NCBI RefSeq assembly: GCF_027625935.1
Contig: NZ_CP115300.1
Span: 4,092,001-4,156,000, forward strand
Direction: 5' to 3'
Source: Streptomyces camelliae
GTDB lineage: Bacteria > Actinomycetota > Actinomycetes > Streptomycetales > Streptomycetaceae
Length of the DNA: 64,000 bases
Position numbers and translations under genes: made by a program. A model generated the notes under the pieces. That model was given only the letters and a program-made list of their open reading frames with translations. It was not told the DNA's origin and made no database searches. How positions within the stretch are numbered: position 1 is the stretch's first letter; every line of letters begins with the position of its first letter. Of the stretch, positions 43,691-51,506 are shown piece after piece.

Positions 43691-44532
43691 GCCGACCGCA
43701 CCTCCTGGCCGTCAGCGATCTGCACATCGGGCACCGGGAGAACCGGAGGATCCTGGAGAAGCTGACGCCCGACTCCCCCGGCGACTGGCTGCTGGTCGCC
43801 GGGGACGTCGGCGAGCGGATCGAGGACATCGCCTGGGCGCTCGCCCTGCTCGCCGGCCGCTTCGAGAAGGTCGTCTGGACACCGGGCAACCACGAACTGT
43901 GGACGCCGTCCGACGATCCGGTGCAGCTGCGCGGCGAGGCGCGCTACGGCTACCTCGTGGACCTGTGCCGGGGGCTCGGCGTGCTCACCCCCGAGGACGA
44001 GTACCCCGTCTGGGAGAGCGCCGCCGGCCCGGTCGTCGTCGCCCCGCTGTTCGTCCTGTACGACTACAGCTTCCTGCCCGCCGGCGCCCGGGACAGGCAG
44101 GAGGCGCTGGCCCTCGCGGAGGAGGCATGGGTGGTCTGCGCGGACGAGTTCCTGCTGCACCCGGAGCCCCACCCGAGCCGCTCGGCGTGGTGCCGGGCGC
44201 GCCTCGGGACCACCCGGGCGCGCCTGGAACGCGTGGACGAGGCGCTTCCTACCGTGCTCGTCAACCACTTCCCCCTGGTACGCGCACCCGTCCAGGCGCT
44301 GCGCCGGCCGGAGTTCGCTCCGTGGTGCGGAACCGAGGCGACCGCCGACTGGCCCCGCCGCTTCCGGGCGGCGGCGGTCGTCCACGGCCATCTGCACATC
44401 CCCGGTGTGCTCCAGGTCGACGGCATCCCCCACCACGAGGTCTCGCTCGGCTACCCACGCGAGTGGCAGCCGCGCCCGACCGCACCGGAACGCCCGGCGC
44501 GGATACTGCCGGGGACCTCAACCGGTCGGTGA
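43687..44532 (+). CDS. Calcineurin-like metallophosphoesterase
   Basis: A 281-residue phosphoesterase with all five metal-site blocks: LAVSDLHIGHRENR, LVAGDVGE, TPGNHELW, VLVNHFPL and VHGHLHIPG. No signal peptide, so it is cytosolic. Overlap by ATGA with the FAD oxidase ties it to the cluster, where it could remove a phosphate from an intermediate or protective group; similar genes also occur with unrelated neighbours. Its 3' end overlaps the convergent TetR gene by 15 bases. Confidence 0.92.
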   Translation: MSRPHLLAVSDLHIGHRENRRILEKLTPDSPGDWLLVAGDVGERIEDIAWALALLAGRFEKVVWTPGNHELWTPSDDPVQLRGEARYGYLVDLCRGLGVLTPEDEYPVWESAAGPVVVAPLFVLYDYSFLPAGARDRQEALALAEEAWVVCADEFLLHPEPHPSRSAWCRARLGTTRARLERVDEALPTVLVNHFPLVRAPVQALRRPEFAPWCGTEATADWPRRFRAAAVVHGHLHIPGVLQVDGIPHHEVSLGYPREWQPRPTAPERPARILPGTSTGR

Positions 44533-45267
44533 CTGGGGCAGGTTCAGGCGGGCGGCCATGCCGTCCAGGAGACAGTCCAGGCCGAACTCGAAGCGGGCGT
44601 TGTCGTCGTCGCGGGGCGAGGCCTCGCGGACGTAACGCTGGTAGACCGGGTAGTCGCCGCCCTCCAGCAGGAACGACAGGCGGGCCAGGTTCGCCTTGCG
44701 GGCTTCCTGGCCGCTGCTCCAGCCCTCCGGGGCGCGCAGCCGCTCGCGGGCGATCTCGTCGTGGGTGCTGGCCCGGGTGTACGCCGTGACGGCCCGGGTG
44801 ATGTCGGCCATCTGCTCCCCGGACAGGCCGAGGCCGTCCAGCGCGGTGAACTGCTGCTCCATGAGGGCGAGATGGGCCGGCGTGGGGGCGAACAGGATAC
44901 GGCCGGGCACCTCCGTCATCCACGGATGCCGCAGCACCACCTGGCGGAAGCGCAGCGCCGAGGCCCGCAGCACCTCCCGCCAGTACGCGCTCGGCTGCTC
45001 CAGCAGCATCTCCGCCCGGACCCGGTCGAGCATCAGCTCGATGATGTCGTCCTTGCCGGAGACGTACCGGTAGCAGGTCATCGCGGAGACACCCAGCTCC
45101 GTCGCCAGGCGCCGCATGGAGACGGCGTCGAGGCCGTCGGCGTCCGCGACCCGCAGGGCGGCCGCCACTATCCGCGCGTGCGTCAGCACCGGGCGGGGGG
45201 CCGGCGGGGGCTGGGCCATCCGCTCCCAGACGGACATCGAGGTATCGGCTCGGTCGGGGGCATCCAT
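44518..45267 (-). CDS. TetR family repressor (TetR_C type)
   Basis: A 249-residue repressor: helix-turn-helix at residues 25-75 (RIVAAALRVADADGLDAVSM, LATELGVSAMTCYRYVSGKDDIIELM in segments) and a TetR-class C-terminal ligand domain with TRASTHDEIA. Sensors of this class usually respond to the drug exported by the divergent transporter. The 55-base gap to that transporter contains twin operator-like repeats. ATG 45267 lacks a Shine-Dalgarno sequence; a second ATG at 45263 is out of frame. Confidence 0.92.
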   Translation of the reverse strand: MDAPDRADTSMSVWERMAQPPPAPRPVLTHARIVAAALRVADADGLDAVSMRRLATELGVSAMTCYRYVSGKDDIIELMLDRVRAEMLLEQPSAYWREVLRASALRFRQVVLRHPWMTEVPGRILFAPTPAHLALMEQQFTALDGLGLSGEQMADITRAVTAYTRASTHDEIARERLRAPEGWSSGQEARKANLARLSFLLEGGDYPVYQRYVREASPRDDDNARFEFGLDCLLDGMAARLNLPQSPTG

Positions 45268-45282
45268 GCGTACAACGTTAGC

Positions 45283-45322
45283 TTGAATTTACGGCGTAAG
45301 CGACGGCGTGTACGGTGTAAAC
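45283..45322. promoter_or_regulatory. TetR operator and leaderless promoter of the 14-TM exporter
   Basis: Two copies of TTTACGGYGTAA-like sequence, TTTACGGCGTAAG (from 45288) and TGTACGGTGTAAA (from 45309), lie 21 bases apart. They coincide with a rightward -35 TTTACG and -10 TACGGT (17-base spacer), and the ATG follows six bases later. The sites would let the divergent TetR protein block the exporter promoter. Confidence 0.6.
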
Positions 45323-46816
45323 ATGGAAGAACGCAGCAGTCAGCACTCCCCCGCGGACGACCCCGGGGCTCCCGACCCGCGCCGGTGGCGGGCCCTGGCG
45401 GTCTGTCTGATCGCCGGGTTCATGACCCTGCTCGACGTCAGCATCGTCAACGTCGCCCTGCCCTCCATGCAGCGAGGCCTCGGCGCCTCCCCGGCGGACG
45501 TGTCCTGGGTGATCTCCGGATACACCCTCACCTTCGGTCTCGCGCTGGTGCCGGCGGGAAAGCTCGGGGACGTCCTGGGGCGCAAGCCCATGTTCCTGGG
45601 CGGACTGGCCTTCTTCACCGCGGTGAGCGCACTGTGCGCCCTCTCGCCGAACCCCACCTGGCTGGTCGTCGCGCGCCTGCTGCAGGGCGTGGCCGGCGGA
45701 CTGCTCAACCCGCAGGTCATCGGCATGATCCAGCAGCTCTTCCGGGGCCCGGAGCGGGGCCGCGCCTTCGGCCTGTACGGCGCCTCGATCGCGATCTCCA
45801 CGGCCGTCGGCCCGCTCGCCGGCGGCCTGCTGATCCAGGCGGCCGGGGTGCACAGCGGCTGGCGCTGGGTGTTCCTGGTCAATCTGCCCATCGGCCTGCT
45901 GGCCCTGGTCCTGGGCGTGGTCTGCCTGCCGAGGACGGCACCGCGGCGCACCGGCCGGGGGCTGGACCTGGTGGGCGTCGTGCTGCTGGGCGGAGCCGTC
46001 GCCGCGGTCCTGCTGCCGATGATCGAGCAGGAGCAGCGGGCCGCGTCGGTGCGCTGGTGGCTGTTCGGCCTCGCGGCGGGGCTGCTCGTCGGCTTCGTCG
46101 CGTGGGAGACGGCGTGGCGACGCACGGGCCGCGATCCGCTGGTCGACCTCTCGCTGCTGCGCGCCCGCTCCTTCAGCGCCGGCGGCACCGTCGGCACGGT
46201 GTACTTCGCCGGCTACACCGGCCTCCTGCTCGTCCTGACGCTCTACCTCCAGCAGGGCCACGGCTACTCGGCCCTGCAGGCCGGCGCGACCGGGCTGCCC
46301 TTCGCCCTCGGCTCCGCGCTCACCTCCACCCTGGGCGGGCGGGCCGTGTTCCGCTTCGGCCGGCCCATGGTGATCGCCGGGATCACCGCCGTAGCGCTCG
46401 GGCTCGGCGGCACCGCCGCCGTCGTCGGCCACCACCCGCACGGCGACATCTGGCTCTACGTCCTCGGCCCCCTGCTCCTCGCCGGCCTGGGCAGCGGCCT
46501 GGTCATCGGCCCCAACCAGACGCTCGCCCTCGCCGACGTGCCCCCCGCCCGCAGCGGTACGGCCGCCGCCGTGCTGCAGACCGGCCAGCGCATCGGCACC
46601 TCCCTGGGCACCGCCGTCGCCGCGACCCTCTTCTACAACCGGCTGGCCACGACCCGCGGCGACTTCCCCCACGCCACCAGCCACAGCCTCTACGCCGCCG
46701 CCGCCCTCACCTGCGCCGCCCTGCTGATCGCCACCGCAGACCTCCTCGTCCCCCAGCGGCAGAAGGCTCCCGCTGTGCAACGACAGCCTCTGATGAGTTT
46801 CCGAGGCAGGTCATGA
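45323..46816 (+). CDS. DHA2 family (EmrB/QacA) 14-TM multidrug exporter
   Basis: A 497-residue proton-coupled exporter. Helix 1 has motif D1 (FMTLLDVSIVNVALPSMQRGL in segments), then the motif A loop GKLGDVLGRKPMF between helices 2 and 3, and motif C GASIAISTAVGPLAGGLLIQ in helix 5. About 14 hydrophobic helices are present. ATG 45323 is chosen because the promoter ends there; an in-frame GTG at 45308 is less likely. It is divergent from the TetR gene and adjacent to the biosynthetic genes, so it may export the product or give resistance. Confidence 0.93.
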   Translation: MEERSSQHSPADDPGAPDPRRWRALAVCLIAGFMTLLDVSIVNVALPSMQRGLGASPADVSWVISGYTLTFGLALVPAGKLGDVLGRKPMFLGGLAFFTAVSALCALSPNPTWLVVARLLQGVAGGLLNPQVIGMIQQLFRGPERGRAFGLYGASIAISTAVGPLAGGLLIQAAGVHSGWRWVFLVNLPIGLLALVLGVVCLPRTAPRRTGRGLDLVGVVLLGGAVAAVLLPMIEQEQRAASVRWWLFGLAAGLLVGFVAWETAWRRTGRDPLVDLSLLRARSFSAGGTVGTVYFAGYTGLLLVLTLYLQQGHGYSALQAGATGLPFALGSALTSTLGGRAVFRFGRPMVIAGITAVALGLGGTAAVVGHHPHGDIWLYVLGPLLLAGLGSGLVIGPNQTLALADVPPARSGTAAAVLQTGQRIGTSLGTAVAATLFYNRLATTRGDFPHATSHSLYAAAALTCAALLIATADLLVPQRQKAPAVQRQPLMSFRGRS

Positions 46817-46960
46817 GTGCAGGGGGAGCCAGCCGCGCCGGACAGCGTGCACCCCGGCTTCGAAGCGGCTGCGCGCGTTGAGCTGCTGCATGAGATCGGC
46901 GGTGAGGCGCCGCGCCGTTCGTGGTGAGACCCCGAGACGACACACACCGTGTCGTCGCCG
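46811..46960 (-). pseudogene. C-terminal remnant of a LuxR-type regulator
   Basis: Leftward translation gives RLGVSPRTARRLTADLMQQL then NARSRFEAGVHAVRRGWLPLHS and a stop: the recognition helix and end of a LuxR/GerE domain as found in large Streptomyces regulators. Upstream, DELFGDDTVC continues the motif in another frame, requiring a two-base change (an extra GT in a GTGTGTG run). Nothing of the rest of the regulator remains. The rightward gene at 46921 starts inside this remnant. Confidence 0.7.
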
Positions 46961-47688
46961 AACAGCTCGTCGCCGACCTGGACGTCCGGCTCCACGGGAT
47001 CGCCCGGCTGCGGTCGGGCTTTCCTGCGGCGGTGGCGTACGGCGGTGAGCGGGAGTCACGACGGGCCTGGCTGCACCGGGAGAGGGCCGCATGGCGCGCG
47101 GTCCAGGAACAACTCGCGGATGTCTGCCTGGAGTTCGCGATCCGTACCGGCGGCCTCGACGAGGCGTTCGGCGACACCGAGTGGCCCGCGCCGCCCACGG
47201 CCGGTACACCGGGCGGTACCTGCCCCTACTGCGCCTGTCCCGTGGAGCGGCGCACGCACCGGCTGCCCGCGCTGAGCCGCGACCGGGACCGGCTGGTGTG
47301 CTGGGGCTGTGACGTCCTGTACGAGGGCCCGTCGGGTCATGACCCCCTTGTGGTGGACGGGCCGTTCGACGTACGTGCGGGTGGAACGGCCTCGTACCGG
47401 ATCGCCCCCGACTCCGCTCCGCGTCTTGACGCCGTGCGGTTCGGGATCGTCCGTGTGCCCTGGGGGCTCGACGTGGCGGCCTCTCCCTCGCCGCCCCCGC
47501 ACCGCACCGGGGGCGAGGGGCCCGGCCGGGACTGGGACCTGCGGGTCGGCGACGGCCCGCCGGGCCTGTACGCGCTGGTGATGACGGCCGTGGCGGCCGG
47601 AGAGGTGTTCCTGGCCAAGCGGCCGATCGACGTCCGTCCGTCCCATGAGCCGGACGGGCTCCCACGAGTTGAGGAGGGTGGTTCATGA
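46921..47688 (+). CDS. Unknown protein with a zinc-ribbon motif
   Basis: A 255-residue protein I do not recognise. The N-terminal third is helical (VVAEQLVADLDVRLHGIARL, RAWRAVQEQLADVCLEFAIR shape). Residues 100-140 contain CPYCACPVERRTH and LVCWGCDVLYEG, two CxxC pairs that should bind zinc. The C-terminal half looks beta-rich (VVDGPFDVRAGGTASYRI, WDLRVGDGPPGLYALVM). No enzyme motif is visible. The only starts available (GTG 46921 or 46924) lie in the LuxR remnant, and an in-frame stop is 18 bases upstream. Its stop overlaps the MFS start by ATGA, so it is cotranslated with a transporter and lies upstream of a seryl-tRNA synthetase. Confidence 0.75.
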   Translation: MVRPRDDTHRVVAEQLVADLDVRLHGIARLRSGFPAAVAYGGERESRRAWLHRERAAWRAVQEQLADVCLEFAIRTGGLDEAFGDTEWPAPPTAGTPGGTCPYCACPVERRTHRLPALSRDRDRLVCWGCDVLYEGPSGHDPLVVDGPFDVRAGGTASYRIAPDSAPRLDAVRFGIVRVPWGLDVAASPSPPPHRTGGEGPGRDWDLRVGDGPPGLYALVMTAVAAGEVFLAKRPIDVRPSHEPDGLPRVEEGGS

Positions 47689-48974
47689 GCATCGACGCCG
47701 GCGCCGGATCCCGGATCTCCGGCCTGGCCCGCAGCGTTCCGCAGGGACCGGCGAGACAACTGGCGGTCGTCTCCGCCCTGGACGCGCTCGGGTCCGGCGC
47801 GTTTCTCACCGCGAGCGTGAGCATCTACGTCGAGCGGCTCGCGGTGCCCGCAGGGCAGGTCGGCATCGGGCTGTCCCTGGCCGGTACGGCGGCGCTGTTC
47901 TCCGGGGTGTGGCTGGGCCATCTCTCGGACCGCGTCGGACCCCGGCGGCTGCTGCTCGTGCTCAACACGGTGCTGGCCATCGCCTTCGGTCTCCTGCCGC
48001 TGGTCCGGGGGTTCTGGGGCTTCCTCCTGGCGATCGGTGTGATCACCATGGCCCAGTCGGGGGTCAACCCGTCCCGCTCCGCGCTGAGCTACCACGTCCT
48101 CGACGCCGGCTCCCGGGTGCGGCTGCAGGCAGTGCAACGCGCTCTGTTCAATCTCGGCTTCGCGGCGGGCACCGCGCTCGCGGGCATCGTCCTGGAATGG
48201 GGCGGAGAGGCCGGATTCATCGCGCTGACGGCGTGCAACGTGCTCTCCTACGTGGGCGGTTGGGCGCTCGTCCGGCGGCTCCCCGACCCTCGGCCCGACG
48301 CCTCGGTCTCCGGATCGAAACACGGAGCCGTGCAGGCGGCCCTCGCCGACCTGCCTTTCCTGCGGTTCGTCGGCCTCAGCGCGGTGCTCATGTTGAGCGA
48401 GAGCATCTTCTACGTCGGTTTTCCCCTGTGGATCGTCAGCGTGGCCGACGCGCCACCCGGACTGGCCGCCGGCGTGTTCCTGATCAATACGGCGATGGTC
48501 GTGCTGCTCCAGGTACGCGTCGGCCGCGGTTCCGACGAGCCCGCGGCCGCCGCACGGTTCATGCGCCGCGCGGTCGTCGCGCTCGGGGCGGCCGGACTGA
48601 CGATGGCGGCCGGTGCCGGCCTTCGCGGTACCGCGGCGGCCGTGCCGATCGTCGTCGCCGCGGTCCTGGTTACGCTGGCGGAGATGTGGAACTCAGCCGC
48701 CGGCTGGAAGGTACTGTTCACCTATCCGCCCGCCGAGCGGCAGGGCACATACCAGGGGGTCTACGGGCTGGGGGTGTCGGCACAGATGATCGTCGGACCC
48801 GTGGTCGTCGGCTCCCTGCTGATTCCCTTCGGCGGTGCGGGATGGCTGTGCGTCGGCCTTGTCGTCCTGGCCCTGCTGCCGATGACCTCGATGCTGGTCG
48901 CCAAGGTGAGTGGCGGGCAGGCCCCCTCGACAGCGGAAACCGAGAGGCCTGCCGCCACCGAGGCCGCATCATGA
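47685..48974 (+). CDS. MFS transporter (12-TM)
   Basis: A 429-residue major facilitator protein. The motif A-type loop GHLSDRVGPRRLL follows helix 2, and about 12 helices are evident, with a break after ALVRRLPDPRPD at the central loop. The C-terminus is polar. It is translationally coupled to the zinc-ribbon gene (ATGA) and followed 84 bases later by a seryl-tRNA synthetase gene. The group resembles a self-protection and export module. Substrate unknown; the neighbouring biosynthetic product is an obvious candidate. Confidence 0.9.
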   Translation: MSIDAGAGSRISGLARSVPQGPARQLAVVSALDALGSGAFLTASVSIYVERLAVPAGQVGIGLSLAGTAALFSGVWLGHLSDRVGPRRLLLVLNTVLAIAFGLLPLVRGFWGFLLAIGVITMAQSGVNPSRSALSYHVLDAGSRVRLQAVQRALFNLGFAAGTALAGIVLEWGGEAGFIALTACNVLSYVGGWALVRRLPDPRPDASVSGSKHGAVQAALADLPFLRFVGLSAVLMLSESIFYVGFPLWIVSVADAPPGLAAGVFLINTAMVVLLQVRVGRGSDEPAAAARFMRRAVVALGAAGLTMAAGAGLRGTAAAVPIVVAAVLVTLAEMWNSAAGWKVLFTYPPAERQGTYQGVYGLGVSAQMIVGPVVVGSLLIPFGGAGWLCVGLVVLALLPMTSMLVAKVSGGQAPSTAETERPAATEAAS

Positions 48975-49058
48975 ACTGGTGACAGCCGTCCGGGACTCCG
49001 TCCCGGTGCGGACTTCGAAATCCCCCATGCGAGAAAGCGTTCAGGAGGCTCAAGCAAT

Positions 49059-50348
49059 ATGCTCGACATCGGTCTGATCAGGAAGGACCCGGAGGCCGTA
49101 CGGGAAGCGCTCCTGAAACGCATGGACAAGGTGGACCTGGAGCCGGTGCTGGAGGCCGACCAACACCGGCGCCGGCTCGTGGCGGCCGCGGCGGACGCAC
49201 GCGCCGAGCGCAAGCGGCAGTCCAAGGAGATCGGTTCGCTGCGCGCACGAGGCCAGGAGACGGCGGCGCTGGAGCGAGCGGCCTCCAAGCTGGGCGACCG
49301 CATCGCGGCCATCGAGACCGAGCTGACGGAGACCGAGAGCCGTCTGCATGACCTGATGGCGGAGCTTCCGAATCTGCCGGCCGAGCAGACGCCGGCCGGT
49401 GGCAAGGAGGCCAACCAGGTCGTACGCACCTGGGGCGAGCAGCCCGACCTCGGCCCGGGGGCACTGGACCACGTCGAGCTGAGCACCCGGTTGGGACTGG
49501 TCGACTACGCGCGCGGCGCCAAGCTGGGCGGCAGCGGCCACTGGCTGTACACCGGACTGGGCGCGGCCCTGGAATGGGCCCTCATCGACTTCTTCTGCCG
49601 TGAACACTTCGCCGCGGGCTACGAGTTCATGCTTCCCCCGCACCTGCTGACGGAGGAAGCGGGCTACGCGGCGGGCCAGTTCCCGAAGTTCTACGACGAC
49701 GTCTTCCACCTTCGGACGGAGGACGGGGAACGCGGCTCGTTCCTGCTGCCCACCTCCGAGACGGCCATCGTGAACGTGTACCGGGACGAGATCATCCCGA
49801 ACGACCGGCTGCCCATCAAGGCGTTCGCCTACACGCCCTGTTACCGACGGGAATCCGGCAGCCACGGAACACAGGAACGCGGAACGATCCGCGGCCACCA
49901 GTTCAACAAGGTCGAGATGTTCCAGTTCGTCACTCCCGAGGGCGGACCCGCCGCGCTCGACGAGCTGGTGCAGCGCACGGAGGACCTGGTGCGCAAGCTC
50001 GGTCTCCACTACCAGACGTCGCTGCTCGCGGCGCGGGACGCCAGCGCCAGCATGAAGATGACGTACGACGTCGAAGTCTGGATCCCGAGCATCGGCACGT
50101 ACAAGGAGGTCTCCTCCGCGTCCTGGGCGGGCGACTACCAGGCTCGCCGTGCCAACATCCGCTACCGCCCCGAGGGCGGGAAGAACACGGAGTTCGTCCA
50201 CACCCTCAACGCCTCCGGTCTGGCCACCAGCCGCCTCCTCCCGGCCATCCTGGAACAGAACCAGCAGCCCGACGGCTCCGTTGTCGTACCCGAGCCTCTC
50301 CGGCCCTGGGTGGGCACCGACATCATCCGTCCGCGAGCAGACGCCTAG
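49059..50348 (+). CDS. serS: Seryl-tRNA synthetase, second type (possible self-resistance or biosynthetic copy)
   Basis: Class II synthetase that charges tRNA-Ser. The 429 residues have the N-terminal coiled-coil arm (ARAERKRQSKEIGSLRARGQ region, residues 40-105), motif 2 CYRRESGSHGTQERGTIRGH with FNKVEMFQFV after it (about 261-285), and motif 3 SGLATSRLLPAILEQNQ (about 385). The catalytic TxE-type region LLPTSETAIVNVY is kept. It differs widely from the housekeeping Streptomyces enzyme as I remember it (start MLDIGLIRKDPEAV rather than MIDLRLLREDP). Extra SerRS genes occur in antibiotic clusters as resistance (albomycin) or seryl-tRNA supply (valanimycin). RBS AGGAGG lies 13 bases before the ATG. 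Confidence 0.92.
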   Translation: MLDIGLIRKDPEAVREALLKRMDKVDLEPVLEADQHRRRLVAAAADARAERKRQSKEIGSLRARGQETAALERAASKLGDRIAAIETELTETESRLHDLMAELPNLPAEQTPAGGKEANQVVRTWGEQPDLGPGALDHVELSTRLGLVDYARGAKLGGSGHWLYTGLGAALEWALIDFFCREHFAAGYEFMLPPHLLTEEAGYAAGQFPKFYDDVFHLRTEDGERGSFLLPTSETAIVNVYRDEIIPNDRLPIKAFAYTPCYRRESGSHGTQERGTIRGHQFNKVEMFQFVTPEGGPAALDELVQRTEDLVRKLGLHYQTSLLAARDASASMKMTYDVEVWIPSIGTYKEVSSASWAGDYQARRANIRYRPEGGKNTEFVHTLNASGLATSRLLPAILEQNQQPDGSVVVPEPLRPWVGTDIIRPRADA

Positions 50349-50400
50349 GAAAGTCCGGCCGCCGTCTCCCCCCTCTCCGGAGGGGGCTGGTGGGGGTTTG

Positions 50401-50715
50401 TCACGGCGGCCACTCGGGCCACCCCGGGCAGGGCTCTCGGGCGGGGTCGAGGGGGAAGCCGACGTCCGCCAGGAACGCCCGCAACGCGCCCTCGGTCATC
50501 CAGGGGGCGCGCGGCAGGTCCTCGGCCTTGTGTGCGGGGTACCAGACGCTGGCCATCAGCTCGCGGAGGGTGAGCTGCTCGGGGCCCGGGGCGGTCGAAG
50601 CCGCCCACGCCGGGCGTGCGACGCCCATCGGCACGGCGGCCCCGACCGCCGGCACGGCTCCCAGCATGCGGCGGCGCGTCATTCCTTCTCGGTTCCTGAA
50701 CGGCGTGGTTGTCAC
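50401..50715 (-). pseudogene. N-terminal remnant of a Tat-exported PAF-acetylhydrolase-like hydrolase
   Basis: A 104-codon frame with a twin-arginine signal (TRRRMLGAVPAVGAAVPMGV, then ARPAWA) followed by LRELMASVWYPAHKAEDLPR and APWMTEGALRAFLADVGF, which matches the early part of secreted platelet-activating-factor acetylhydrolase-like proteins of about 400 residues. It stops after PGWPEWPP, and no catalytic Ser region remains on either strand. The segment between signal and RELMASVWYPA also looks shortened. It could be expressed as a small secreted peptide but is more likely a deletion remnant. Confidence 0.6.
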
Positions 50716-50822
50716 GGACTCTCCCTGGAGTTGTGGGCAGCACTGGGTTTTTGGGCAGCACCGGACTACGCCCGGCGCTCGGGCCGTCGGCCCGGCCCGG
50801 CAACGTTTCGGTGGTGATCAGC

Positions 50823-51506
50823 TCAGTGGCTCGGGGGAATGCGGCCGTCCCCCGGCGCGGACATGAGGTAGGCGAGCACGGCCAGCACCCGGCGGTTGTC
50901 GTCGTCGGAGGGGGCGAGCTCCAGCTTGGTGAAGATGCCGGTGCTGTGCTTGGACACGGCCTTCTCGCTGATGAACAGCCGGTTCGCGATGGCGCTGTTG
51001 GAGCGTCCCTCGGCCATGAGCTCAAGCACCTGGCGTTCCCGCTCGGTGAGCCTGGAGAGCGGCCCGGGTTCGCCACGGCTGCGGCGGCCGAGCAGCTTGG
51101 TGACCACTTCGGGGTCCATGACCGTGCCGCCCGCGGCGACCGTACGGATCACGTCGACGAACTGGTCGTCGCTGAACACCCGGTCCTTGAGCAGATAACC
51201 GACCCCTCCGGCCTGGTCGGCGAGCAGCTCCTGGGCGTAGATCTGCTCGACGTACTGCGAGAGCAGCAGGATCGGCAGCCCGGGTATCCGTTCCCGGGCG
51301 GACAGCGCCGCGCGGAGCCCGTCGTCGGTGTGGGTGGGCGGCAGCCTGATGTCCACGATCGCGAGGTCCGGCCGGAACTCCAGCAGCGCGCCGAGCAGGC
51401 CCGGCGCGCTGTCGGTGGCCGCCACGATCTCGAACCCACGCGCCTTGAGGAGCCTGACCAGCCCCTCCCGGAGCAGGAAGAGATCCTCCGCGACGACTAC
51501 GCGCAC
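50823..51506 (-). CDS. LuxR/NarL-family response regulator
   Basis: A 227-residue regulator: receiver domain with phosphorylation Asp in AIVDIRLPP (about residue 51), acidic pair VVVAEDLFLLREGL, and the Lys in YLLKDRVFS; then a LuxR helix-turn-helix RLTERERQVLELMAEGRSNS with AIANRLFISEKAVSKH. GTG 51506 lies in a four-codon overlap with the histidine kinase gene, whose GGAGG (MEVP codons) doubles as ribosome site, so the two are coupled. Target genes are unknown. Confidence 0.94.
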   Translation of the reverse strand: MRVVVAEDLFLLREGLVRLLKARGFEIVAATDSAPGLLGALLEFRPDLAIVDIRLPPTHTDDGLRAALSARERIPGLPILLLSQYVEQIYAQELLADQAGGVGYLLKDRVFSDDQFVDVIRTVAAGGTVMDPEVVTKLLGRRSRGEPGPLSRLTERERQVLELMAEGRSNSAIANRLFISEKAVSKHSTGIFTKLELAPSDDDNRRVLAVLAYLMSAPGDGRIPPSH

